Source of the DNA: Gammaproteobacteria bacterium
GTDB taxonomy: Bacteria; Pseudomonadota; Gammaproteobacteria; Pseudomonadales; Pseudohongiellaceae
Reading direction: 5' to 3'
NCBI GenBank assembly: GCA_009844085.1
Contig: VYCF01000007.1
Span: 65,746-103,695 of the forward strand
DNA length: 37,950 bases
Positions 7,446 through 17,533 of the stretch are shown here, piece after piece. Position numbers and translations under genes: made by a program. Every line of letters begins with the position of its first letter. Positions within the stretch are counted from its first letter, which is position 1. The notes below the pieces were generated by a model. It was given only the letters and a program-made list of their open reading frames with translations, ran no database searches and was not told the origin of the DNA.

Positions 7446-8867
7446 CTACTCGTAAATAGGAATTGCTTCCGGCATTCCGACTTCCACTTTCCAGTCCTTG
7501 ATGAGTTCCTGGAATTCGGCCACGAGTTCCGGATAGTCGTCCGCGAGGTTGTACTCCGCCATGCGGTCAACCGTGACGTCGTAAAGCACCTTCTCGTCGG
7601 TGTCCGCGTACCATATGAATTGCCAGCGGTGCGTGCGCACCGAATAACCTTCGGCGCGTTCCCCCATGGGCGTTGTGGACGAACGCCGATTGTCCGTGTA
7701 GCCGATGAGATGCGTCCGCTCCGGCATCGAGCGCCCTTCGATCAACGGCAGCAGCGAGTTGCCGGGCAGGCCTCCGGGAATCTCGGCCCCGGCGAGATCG
7801 AGAATCGTGGGGAAGATATCCATCGACGAGACCAGGCTCGAGGTGTTGAACGAGTGGCGTATGCGGCCCCGCCAATGGAATACCAGCGGCGAGCGGAAAG
7901 ACATGTCGTAGAGCCCGTTCTTGCCCAGGTGACCGCCGTTGCCGAGCAGCAGATCGTCGGCGATGGTCGCGTTTTCGTCCACCTTGTATTCGACGTCGGC
8001 GTCCTGCTCCCAGCCGTTGTCGCTGATGTAGACGAACAGCGTATCGTCCATCAGGTCGTGGCTCTCGATGTGGTCGAGCAGCCGGCCCACGCCGTCATCC
8101 CACCAGGTCACGTTGGAATAGTAGAGTTTGGCCGACTCCGAGATGTCCATGTCCTGGTAGTACTTGCGATAGGTGTAGGGCGCGTCGAAGGGCACGTGCG
8201 GCAGCGAGGGCGCGAACCAGATGAAGAACGGCTGTTCCCGGTTCCGGTCGATGAAATCGAACACCGGCTCCATCGTCTCGCGTACCAGATCGTTGCCGTT
8301 GGCGCCCATCAATTCCTCGAAAAAGGTGTCGCCGCCGTAGGCCGACATGTCCCAGCCCTCGCTCATGCCTTCGGTGAAGTGGCCGTTGCGATAGTTGTTC
8401 TCCCACCACTTGCCGCCCTGCCAGCTCACGTAGCCGACCTCGCCGAGCAGCTTCGGCAACGTGTCGAACTCGCGCATGGCCGCGGCCTTTTCGACCTGAT
8501 CCCAGAGGCCTCTCTCCCTGTCGCCCAGTGAGGCGTAGTCGGCGTCTTCGTTCCGCCGCTGTTCGACGATCTCGTTTTCGCGCAGAACGTATTGCACCGG
8601 ATGCAGGCCCGTGATCAGCGTGCGCAGCGACGGGCGGCAATAGGTCGCCGTGACGTGGGCGTGGGAGAACGTCGTTCCGCCAAAGGCGAGGGCGTCCATC
8701 GAGGGCGTGACGACATTTTCGTCACCCATGAAGCCGAAATAGGGATAGCCGTGGTCGTCGCCCACGAGCAATACGATATTCGGCGGCCGCTCGGCGGCTG
8801 CCGCGGCGGCGCCGGCGAGCGCGAGCGCAAAGAAAGCGAGACAGTGTATTTTGAGCGTTCGATTCAT
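7446..8867 (-). CDS. Exported sulfatase (alkaline phosphatase superfamily)
   Basis: Predicted hydrolysis of a sulfate ester in the periplasm or outside. The 473-residue protein starts at ATG 8867, preceded by GGAGG at 8 bases; the open frame extends further upstream but only as antisense to the neighbouring gene. A Sec signal runs to about residue 24 (cut in the AAAAAE region). Metal ligands appear at D36 and D37 (VGDDHGY). The formylglycine site is C76 in CRPSLRTLITG: the usual CxPSR has Leu where Arg is expected. A second metal site is seen in ISDNGW, with KNGLYDMSFRSPL further on. It lies 25 bases downstream of the GH13 lipoprotein on the same strand, so it is probably co-transcribed, suggesting a sulfated or mixed polysaccharide as target. 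Sulfatase subfamily unknown. Confidence 0.88.
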   Translation of the reverse strand: MNRTLKIHCLAFFALALAGAAAAAAERPPNIVLLVGDDHGYPYFGFMGDENVVTPSMDALAFGGTTFSHAHVTATYCRPSLRTLITGLHPVQYVLRENEIVEQRRNEDADYASLGDRERGLWDQVEKAAAMREFDTLPKLLGEVGYVSWQGGKWWENNYRNGHFTEGMSEGWDMSAYGGDTFFEELMGANGNDLVRETMEPVFDFIDRNREQPFFIWFAPSLPHVPFDAPYTYRKYYQDMDISESAKLYYSNVTWWDDGVGRLLDHIESHDLMDDTLFVYISDNGWEQDADVEYKVDENATIADDLLLGNGGHLGKNGLYDMSFRSPLVFHWRGRIRHSFNTSSLVSSMDIFPTILDLAGAEIPGGLPGNSLLPLIEGRSMPERTHLIGYTDNRRSSTTPMGERAEGYSVRTHRWQFIWYADTDEKVLYDVTVDRMAEYNLADDYPELVAEFQELIKDWKVEVGMPEAIPIYE

Positions 8868-8892
8868 CTTGGGCCTCCGGGATTGCGGCGCA

Positions 8893-11607
8893 TCAATCCG
8901 GCGCCAGTTCAAGCAATGCGTCGTCCAGGATCTTCGGGTCACCGGGCTCGCCGCCGCTGAAAAACCAGTCGGCGGGCTCGGGGCGGAAGTCGATATAGTC
9001 GCCCTCGGCCGTTGACGACCAGGTGGTCGCGTAGATGCGGCTTCCCGTCCAGTCATCGATTCCGAGCGCGGCCCCTTCGTAGAACAGGGTGATGGTGCGG
9101 CTGTCCTGATCGGCGCCCACCAGGGGCGAGACGCCAAGCTTGTCGCCCTGCCGATTCGCGTCGCTACCCGATGCGACATAGGTATAGCTGTCCCAGCCTC
9201 GGGCGAAGTGCGCGAGATCCCAATCCATCGATCCCGGCGTGGTGGCGTCGAGCAGGGGCAGCACAGTCGCGCCTTCGCGGTCGGGCAGGTCGAAGAAAAT
9301 GGTGAGCAGAACGTTGTCGAAACCGTAGGGCGGCAACCAGGGCGTCGAGATCTCTGCCATGGTCAAGGAAAGTTCGAGGTTGCGTCCGGCGGTTCGCGCG
9401 CTTACCGCTTCGATCTCGCGCTGACGCGCGCTATCTGGATGCTGCGGAGCTACGTATTGTCCGGTCGGGCCGTAGGCGTCGTCCGGATCGTCCGCAATCT
9501 CGGCCGACAGCACTGCATCCGTCACCCGAGTCGTGTAGTTGACGCGCTCGGACAAGCTATCGGATTCCGCCGAGTACACCTGCAGGAAGTGGGACGATTC
9601 ACCGAGGTCGCGAACTGGAACTTCGATCCGCCATTCGCCCTGATCGTCCGCGGAGAATTCGGTCACGCGATCGAAGTTGCCGTTCGGGATCAATTGCAAA
9701 GGTGCGTTGCCGTGGCTGACCCTGCCCGTCAGTTCGAAATCTTCGGTCAACACGGCGCCTTCGATTTCGGCAGAATTGACGACAATCTCCATTTCCGCCG
9801 GCGATTCACCGGATGACACCGTCTCGCCGGTGATCCGCAGCACTACAGCCGCCCTCGGCGGCAGCCGCAGACTCAGGCGTCCGTCCGCGCCGGTAACTGC
9901 GGGTTGCGCGCCAGGTTCCGCGCCAGGTTCCACGAAAGATTCGGCGAACAATTCCTCCAGTCGCTGAAACGGCAGCGCGCCCACGTCGAGACGATGGGCG
10001 AATGCGCTGTGATTGGCGGTGTTGAGCAAGACGATCACACTTTCGCCCTCGTATTCGCGCCGGTAGGCAAGCACCCCCGGACCGGCGGACTCGGACGCAA
10101 GCACCTCAAGGCCGCCGCGGGTGAACACGGGATGTTCCGCGCGCAGGGCGGTAAGCTGCTGCAAATATTGAAAGTGCTCGGAATTCTGATCGAACGAGCC
10201 TTCCGGGTTGCGGTAGCCTCCGGCGAACATGGCCATGCGCGATTCCGGCAGCGCCTGCTCCGTGCCCTGGTAAACGATGGGAATGCCCGGAATCGTGAAC
10301 AGCAGCGCAAGCGCCTGCCGGAATGCCGCCGGGTTCCCGGCCGCGAGAAATCTCGCCGTATCGTGATTGTCGATGAAAACCGGCATCGTGAACGGGTCCA
10401 GGTAGTTTTCCATATGCCGTTCCAGGCGGTAGCCTAGTGCCGCGGAAGGTCCGCCTCGGGCCAGGGCCCGGTGAATGCCGTAATACAGGGGGTAGTTCAG
10501 CATCGAGTTCGGGCCGAGTTGGCCGTCGGTTTCGAGGTAGGCGGCCACGCGGCGTTCCCCGGCGTCATCGTACGGGTCGGACACCGCGGTCGCCTCGCCG
10601 AAAGTGAGAAAATGTTCCTTGCCCCTGCTGCGGGCATGGGCGTAAATCCCGTCGTCGTCGCGCAGGAAGCTGTTCCAGAACGGGAACGGAACCAGGGAGA
10701 CGGTGTCCATCCGGAATGCATCCACCCCAACTTCATCGATCCAGTACTTGTAGATCTCCTTGAACTTGGCGACTACCTCGGGGTTCTCGGTATTGATGTC
10801 GCCGACATGTCCGAGCGAGTAGAAATGCTCCTGGTGCAGACTGGCAAAGTCCGTGATTGGCGGTGTCCAGTGGTAGATATCAGCCGCAAAATGTTCGGGA
10901 TTGAGCCGGTCGATCATGTTGAAAGGGTATTGCACGGGCGCCGGCTGGTGGGAATCCGGCTCCAGCAGGTAGAATCCCGCGGCTGTGTCGTCGGGGTCGT
11001 ATTCGCCTTCGTAGGCATAAAAATTGCCGACGTGATTGGCGATGGTGTCCTGAATCAGGTACATCCCGCGGCAGTGCAGTTCATGGGACAGGCGTTTGTA
11101 ATCGTCGAGCGTGCCGTAATGCGGGTCGACTTCCTGGAAATGCACCGGCCAATAGCCGTGCCAGCCGGTTGCCTGATACGGCGTGCTCCACCACTGGTTG
11201 TATAGCGGCGGCGTAACCCACACCGCGGTAACGCCCAGGGAGCGGAGATAATCGAGACGATCGATCACGCCCTGAAAGTCGCCGCCGCTGAAGTGGCTGG
11301 GCTGACTGGGGTCGTATTCGCCGTAGCCCTGGTCGTTATTCGTCGGATCGCCGTCGTCGAAGCGATCGATCATCAGCATGTAGATGACCTGTTCGCTCCA
11401 GTCGGGAGAGGCGACATGCAGCAGTTGGCCGGAATCGGCGGCGCATGCCTCGGGGCCGGCTGTCGGCAGCAGATTCGAAGCGGCGGAAATTTCGGCTTCC
11501 GGGGCCGTGGTTTCGGCGTCTGGCTCGGTCGCCGGCTGGTCCCCGGAGCAAGCTGTTAAAGCGAGCAAAACCGCGAGCAAAACGATGGGAATTGAAAAGT
11601 CGCGCAT
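8893..11607 (-). CDS. Lipoprotein alpha-amylase-family (GH13) enzyme with glucodextranase-type C-terminal modules
   Basis: Surface or periplasmic alpha-glucan hydrolase, about 904 residues. The start at 11607 gives a compact signal with lipobox LLALTAC (C20); another ATG six codons upstream (11625) is possible, and neither has a clear ribosome site. GH13 barrel spans ~65-520: DTIANH (187-192), nucleophile D301 (AFRMDTVSL), acid/base E338 (FGEAT), and D416 in FIDNHDTAR. After a beta-sandwich domain (to ~600) come an Ig-like module (~625-710) and a C-terminal module (~715-895) resembling glucodextranase domain C (DPDDAYGPTGQY, PPYGFDN). Such modules bind carbohydrate or cell envelope in relatives. 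First gene of a two-gene operon with the sulfatase; divergent from the alpha-glucosidase. Confidence 0.92.
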   Translation of the reverse strand: MRDFSIPIVLLAVLLALTACSGDQPATEPDAETTAPEAEISAASNLLPTAGPEACAADSGQLLHVASPDWSEQVIYMLMIDRFDDGDPTNNDQGYGEYDPSQPSHFSGGDFQGVIDRLDYLRSLGVTAVWVTPPLYNQWWSTPYQATGWHGYWPVHFQEVDPHYGTLDDYKRLSHELHCRGMYLIQDTIANHVGNFYAYEGEYDPDDTAAGFYLLEPDSHQPAPVQYPFNMIDRLNPEHFAADIYHWTPPITDFASLHQEHFYSLGHVGDINTENPEVVAKFKEIYKYWIDEVGVDAFRMDTVSLVPFPFWNSFLRDDDGIYAHARSRGKEHFLTFGEATAVSDPYDDAGERRVAAYLETDGQLGPNSMLNYPLYYGIHRALARGGPSAALGYRLERHMENYLDPFTMPVFIDNHDTARFLAAGNPAAFRQALALLFTIPGIPIVYQGTEQALPESRMAMFAGGYRNPEGSFDQNSEHFQYLQQLTALRAEHPVFTRGGLEVLASESAGPGVLAYRREYEGESVIVLLNTANHSAFAHRLDVGALPFQRLEELFAESFVEPGAEPGAQPAVTGADGRLSLRLPPRAAVVLRITGETVSSGESPAEMEIVVNSAEIEGAVLTEDFELTGRVSHGNAPLQLIPNGNFDRVTEFSADDQGEWRIEVPVRDLGESSHFLQVYSAESDSLSERVNYTTRVTDAVLSAEIADDPDDAYGPTGQYVAPQHPDSARQREIEAVSARTAGRNLELSLTMAEISTPWLPPYGFDNVLLTIFFDLPDREGATVLPLLDATTPGSMDWDLAHFARGWDSYTYVASGSDANRQGDKLGVSPLVGADQDSRTITLFYEGAALGIDDWTGSRIYATTWSSTAEGDYIDFRPEPADWFFSGGEPGDPKILDDALLELAPD

Positions 11608-11735
11608 GGCCGAAAGGATTAACATAAGGTGCTACCCAATTCAAAAAGCCCGCTCAATGAATACGATTGCAGCCCGGTCGCAGGCGCCTTCTTTGGAAAT
11701 ATACTCAATGCGGACGTAGAGAGAACCGCTGGAAT

Positions 11736-13448
<1,713 letters not shown>

Positions 13449-13524
13449 GACCCGATTCACGTGAAATTGGGTATCTGGGAAGTCGTGTAGAATGTTGGCT
13501 TCCCGAATTGGCGGTGGCTCCCCG

Positions 13525-14553
13525 ATGACCCCGGAACGGACCAAGGCAACGATCTTCGATGTCGCCCGGAGCGCGGGCGTTTCCATCAAGACCGTTTCGC
13601 GTGTGGTCAACAACGAACCAAACGTGCGCCAGCGGACCCGGGACAAGGTGCTGCGCTCGGTGCAGGAGCTTCGCTATCTGCCCAATGCAGCGGCTCGCGA
13701 GCTTGGCGGCAAGCGTTCTCGCGTGGTTGGCCTGATCTACGAAAACGCGCAGGAGTTCAGCTACCTGAATGACCTGTTCAACGGCGCGCTCCGCATCTGC
13801 GAACCGGCGGGTTACACCTTGCTGTTGCGTCCGCTGACCTTGCCCGACCCCGAGATCGTCGAACACATCCGACAGTTCGCACTGAACGCGCGGGTGGAGG
13901 GATTCGTGCTGCCCGCCCCCCTGGGCGATCTGCCCGAAGTATCTGCCTTGCTGCGGGAAATGAAGATTCCCTTCGCGGCGATTACGCCCCGGGAGCCGGC
14001 GCCGGACGAGATCAACATTCTCTGCAACGACGAAGCGGCGAGTTTTTCGCTTACCGAGTTGCTGGTCGGCCAGGGACACAGGGCCATCGGCTTCATCAAG
14101 GGCCATCCCGACCATGGCGCGAGCGCCAAGCGTTTCGCCGGGTACCGGCAGGCGCTGAAGAAACATGGCCTGCCTTACTCGGCGCGCCTGGTGCGGCAGG
14201 GCTATTTCGATTTCGACTCGGGCCAGGCCGCGGCGGCCAGACTGCTCGATCTCCCGCGGCCGCCGAGTGCAATCCTCGCGAGCAATGACGACATGGCCGC
14301 CGGCGTGATCTTCGAAGCGCGGGGGCGGGGGCTCAACGTGCCCGGCGATCTTTCCATCGCGGGATTCGACGACACCCGGTTTTCCTCGCGCATCTGGCCG
14401 CCGCTGACCACGGTGCGGCAGCCGATCATCAAGATGGCCGAAACGGCGGCGGGCCTGCTGATCGGCAAACTCGACGGCAGCGCCACGGCAACCCCCGAAG
14501 CGCCGTTCGAGTGTGAAGTGGTCATCAGGGAATCAACGGCCTCTCTCGCCTGA
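13525..14553 (+). CDS. LacI-family transcriptional regulator of the glucan locus
   Basis: DNA-binding repressor, 342 residues from ATG 13525; an ATG at 13492 with GGAAG nine bases upstream would add 11 residues and cannot be excluded. The helix-turn-helix and hinge are clear: ATIFDVARSAGVSIKTVSRV followed by PNVRQRTRDKV and LPNAAAREL. The rest is the periplasmic-binding-protein fold that senses a sugar (IGFIKGHPDHGASAKRF, PSAILASNDDMAAG, IAGFDDTRFSSRIWPPLTTV). Likely operators are the TGACAACG palindromes before the MFS porter (14584) and the TonB receptor (19416, 19450). The effector is probably a di- or oligosaccharide from the same pathway, inferred from context only. Confidence 0.93.
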   Translation: MTPERTKATIFDVARSAGVSIKTVSRVVNNEPNVRQRTRDKVLRSVQELRYLPNAAARELGGKRSRVVGLIYENAQEFSYLNDLFNGALRICEPAGYTLLLRPLTLPDPEIVEHIRQFALNARVEGFVLPAPLGDLPEVSALLREMKIPFAAITPREPAPDEINILCNDEAASFSLTELLVGQGHRAIGFIKGHPDHGASAKRFAGYRQALKKHGLPYSARLVRQGYFDFDSGQAAAARLLDLPRPPSAILASNDDMAAGVIFEARGRGLNVPGDLSIAGFDDTRFSSRIWPPLTTVRQPIIKMAETAAGLLIGKLDGSATATPEAPFECEVVIRESTASLA

Positions 14554-14582
14554 CACAATTCCGCCTGTTCGGTCGAGTTGCA

Positions 14583-14612
14583 TTGACAACGCTGTCAGCT
14601 TGCTGGTAATAG
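14583..14612 (+). promoter_or_regulatory. Promoter with LacI-type operator before the MFS/GH operon
   Basis: TTGACA (14583-14588) matches the -35 consensus and TAATAG (14607-14612) is an acceptable -10 at 18-base spacing. The palindrome TGACAACGCTGTCA (14584-14597) overlaps the -35 box and is the arrangement expected for repression by a LacI-family protein. Its left half is identical to the two sites before the TonB receptor. The regulator gene ends about 30 bases upstream. Confidence 0.7.
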
Positions 14613-14643
14613 AGGAGCCTGAGAATACTTTCGGGATTCCCAC

Positions 14644-16224
14644 ATGTCGGCAGAGCAAACCAGGACCGCGAACGCGGGCGGCGCCTATATCTGGCTGACC
14701 AGCCTGAGTGCGGCGCTGGGCGGATTCCTGATGGGCTTCGACGCCTCGGTAATTTCAGGCGTCGTGGGCTTCATCGAAGACGAGTTCCAGTTGAACGAGC
14801 TTCAGCTCGGCTGGGCCGTCGCCTCGCTGACCCTGACTTCGACCCTCGCCATGCTTGGAGCGGGTCCGCTCAGTAATCGCATCGGCCGCGTCGGTGTGCT
14901 GCGGGCTGCTGCGCTGCTCTTTCTCGTATCGGCAATCGGTTGCGCTTTCTCCCCCGATTACTCTTTCCTGGTTTTCGCGCGCATGGTCGGCGGTTTCGCC
15001 GTTGGCGCGGCGCTGATCGTCGCGCCCATGTATATCGCCGAAGTGGCGCCGGCGGCCATCCGCGGGAGGCTGGTTTCGCTCAACCAGCTCAACATCGTGA
15101 TCGGGATTTCGGCCGCGTTCTTCAGCAACTATCTGCTGTTGCAATTGTCCCAGTCGGACAATCCCCTGATCGCTCCCGAACTGCTCTGGCGCTGGATGCT
15201 CGGTGTCGAGGCATTGCCCGCGGTGCTCTACCTGTTCGTGTTGCAGTGGGTTCCGGAAAGCCCGCGCTGGCTGCAATTGCGCGGCCGCGACGGCGAGGCG
15301 TTGGGAATCCTGGTCCGAATCAACGGCGAAGAAGGCGGAAGGCGTGAGCACGCCGCGATCGAGGCCAGCCTTGCCGCCGAGGAATCCGGCGCGCCGGCGG
15401 GCTTTGCCGAATTGCTGCGCCCGCATCTTCGCCTCGTGCTGCTGATCGCCCTGACCATCGGCATCGTACAACAGGCAACCGGCATCAATGCGGTTTTCTT
15501 TTACGCGCCGATGATTTTCGAGCAAAGCGGCATCGGCAATGACGCCGCCTTCCTGCAAGCGGTGCTCGTGGGGCTGGTCAATCTGCTGTTCACGATCGTG
15601 GCGATCCTGTGCATCGACCGGCTCGGCAGAAAGCCGCTGCTGTTCGTGGGCCTGGCCGGCATCGCCGTCTTCATGCTGCTGCTTTCCTGGACTTTCAACC
15701 AGGCCACTTACGAATTGAGCGAAGAGTCGGTCGCCGCGGTCGCGGATGCGGAGTCCCGAACTGCGCTCGAGCCGCTCGCGGGCCGGCAATTCGATGACGA
15801 AAACGCCTTGCGGGCCGCGCTTTCCGCGGCAGGCATAGGCGACGCCGGCGGTCTCGAATCGGAACTCGTCGCCCAGGCGATAGAAGTCGATACGGCCCTG
15901 GTGCTGACGGGAATCCTGGGATTCGTCGCCTGTTTCGCGTTCTCGGTGGGACCGATCATGTGGGTGCTGTTCGCGGAACTTTTTCCCAACTATGTCAGGG
16001 CGGCGGCGATCTCTTTCGTCGGCCTGGTGAACTCCAGCGTAAGTTTTCTCGTACAAATGCTCTTTCCCTGGGAGCTTGCCACTTTCGGCAGCAGCCTGAC
16101 CTTTCTGATCTATGGCCTCGTGGCCGTTGCCGGACTTGCCATGCTCGTTCGCATCATGCCGGAGACCCGCGGCAAATCGCTTGAGGAACTGGAACAGACG
16201 CTGGCGTCGAGGAGCGGATCATGA
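14644..16224 (+). CDS. Sugar porter family MFS transporter
   Basis: Inner-membrane sugar uptake, probably proton-coupled, with 12 predicted helices in 526 residues. Sugar-porter signatures are complete: GFLMGFDASVISG (27-39), PESPRWL (204-210), QQATGINAVFFYAP (276-289), DRLGRKPLL (325-333), GPIMWVLFAELFP (436-448) and PETRGKSLEELE near the end. An acidic, Ala-rich stretch of about 60 residues (~353-415) is inserted between late helices, where most family members have a short loop. First gene of an operon: its last four bases overlap the start of the following glycosidase gene. Position and operator suggest import of a breakdown product of the polysaccharide handled here. Confidence 0.95.
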   Translation: MSAEQTRTANAGGAYIWLTSLSAALGGFLMGFDASVISGVVGFIEDEFQLNELQLGWAVASLTLTSTLAMLGAGPLSNRIGRVGVLRAAALLFLVSAIGCAFSPDYSFLVFARMVGGFAVGAALIVAPMYIAEVAPAAIRGRLVSLNQLNIVIGISAAFFSNYLLLQLSQSDNPLIAPELLWRWMLGVEALPAVLYLFVLQWVPESPRWLQLRGRDGEALGILVRINGEEGGRREHAAIEASLAAEESGAPAGFAELLRPHLRLVLLIALTIGIVQQATGINAVFFYAPMIFEQSGIGNDAAFLQAVLVGLVNLLFTIVAILCIDRLGRKPLLFVGLAGIAVFMLLLSWTFNQATYELSEESVAAVADAESRTALEPLAGRQFDDENALRAALSAAGIGDAGGLESELVAQAIEVDTALVLTGILGFVACFAFSVGPIMWVLFAELFPNYVRAAAISFVGLVNSSVSFLVQMLFPWELATFGSSLTFLIYGLVAVAGLAMLVRIMPETRGKSLEELEQTLASRSGS

Positions 16225-17513
16225 ACAGATTGCAAGCGCATTTGACCGGACTCGTCTGCGCCGCGGGTTTGAGCGCGGGCGCGGTAGCTCAGGACGGACC
16301 CATCCCCGTCGAGATTCGCGGCGAACCGGGCAATTTCATGCTTTACCGCGGCGGCGAGCCTTATCACGTAAGAGGCGCGGGCGCCGAGACTCTGGGCGAT
16401 CTCGAATCGCTCGCCGCGAACGGCGCGAATTCGGTGCGCACCTGGCGGCCGGGCGACGGCAGCGTGCTCGATATCGCGCACGAGCTTGACCTGACGGTCG
16501 CGCTTTGCATCGAAATCGCCCGCGAGCGGCACGGCTTCGACTACGACGACGAGGAAGCCGTAGCGCGGCAGTTCGAGGAAGCGCGGGAAATCGTGCTGCG
16601 TTATCGCGACCATCCGGCCCTGCTCGCCTGGATCATCGGTAACGAAATGAACCTCGAATACGAGAATCCGCGCGTGTACGACGCCATCAACGACATCTCG
16701 CGCATGATTCACGAACTCGACCCCTACCATCCCACCACGACGACCACAGCGGGCATGTGGGGGGATCTCGCGCGGGAGATTCGACAGCGGGCGCCGGATC
16801 TGGATTTTCTCAGCGTTCAGGTCTATGGCGCGGTGTACGACTTGCCGCTCATGCTGGCGGAAGTCGATCCGGAAATGCCGCTGATGATTACCGAATGGGG
16901 CACGATCGGCCATTGGGAAGTGCCGCTGACCGAATGGGGCGCGCCCATCGAATTGAACAGCTCGGCCAAGGCGGACGTCTACAGCCGCGCTTACGAGGAA
17001 ATGCTCGCGCCGATGCGAGGCCGGCTGATCGGCAATTACGCGTTCCTTTGGGGGCAGAAGCAGGAACGCACGCCGACCTGGTACGGCGTTTTCACAGCCG
17101 ACGGGCGAAGCACCCAGGCCGTGGACGTGTTGCATAGAATCTGGACCGGGCAATGGCCGGACAATCGCGCTCCGCTGCTCGGGGAAATGCGGCTCGAAGG
17201 CAAGCAGGCGGACGAGAGCATACGGCTGGCGGCGGGACAGGAATCTACCGCGGCGGTCAGCGCCGATGACCTCGACGGCGATCGCCTGATCTTCGACTGG
17301 CGCGTGATGGAAGAAAGCACGGCGACCCAGACCGGAGGCGACCCGGAGGATATTCCGCCGGAACTCGACGGCCTGATAGCCGACCCGGCACTGCCCGAAA
17401 TCAACCTGCGTGCGCCGGCAAGCCCCGGCGCCTACCGCCTTTTCGTTTACGTCGGCGACGGCCAGGGGCGAGTCGCCCACGCGAACATTCCATTCTATGT
17501 CGACGCAAATTGA
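16221..17513 (+). CDS. Secreted clan-A glycoside hydrolase (GH2-like TIM barrel)
   Basis: A 430-residue exported protein with signal peptide to about residue 24 (SAGAVAQ). The barrel holds RTWRPG (73-78), then WIIGNEMN with presumed acid/base E142, and LMITEWG with presumed nucleophile E225; this NE...E layout is that of clan GH-A retaining enzymes. There are no GH2 jellyroll domains before the barrel. The last ~95 residues form a beta-rich, Ig-like module (DDLDGDRLIFDW, APASPGAYRLFVYVGDGQG). The CAZy family is not certain: it resembles barrel-only proteins loosely labelled GH2 and sometimes GH72-like. Its start overlaps the MFS stop (ATGA), and the GH3 gene starts 20 bases after it. A beta-glucan is a reasonable substrate guess because of GH3. 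Confidence 0.8.
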   Translation: MNRLQAHLTGLVCAAGLSAGAVAQDGPIPVEIRGEPGNFMLYRGGEPYHVRGAGAETLGDLESLAANGANSVRTWRPGDGSVLDIAHELDLTVALCIEIARERHGFDYDDEEAVARQFEEAREIVLRYRDHPALLAWIIGNEMNLEYENPRVYDAINDISRMIHELDPYHPTTTTTAGMWGDLAREIRQRAPDLDFLSVQVYGAVYDLPLMLAEVDPEMPLMITEWGTIGHWEVPLTEWGAPIELNSSAKADVYSRAYEEMLAPMRGRLIGNYAFLWGQKQERTPTWYGVFTADGRSTQAVDVLHRIWTGQWPDNRAPLLGEMRLEGKQADESIRLAAGQESTAAVSADDLDGDRLIFDWRVMEESTATQTGGDPEDIPPELDGLIADPALPEINLRAPASPGAYRLFVYVGDGQGRVAHANIPFYVDAN

Positions 17514-17533
17514 GTAGTCCGGAGAAAAAACAA

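Noticed and set aside
11608..11735. LacI-type operator in the divergent GH13 intergenic region
   Set aside because: No TGACAACG match on either strand; TATACT at 11700 may be a -10 for the alpha-glucosidase but lacks a good -35.
14755..16056. Long open frame opposite the sugar porter
   Set aside because: Gln/Arg/His-rich antisense product with no conserved motif; the plus-strand transporter is unambiguous.
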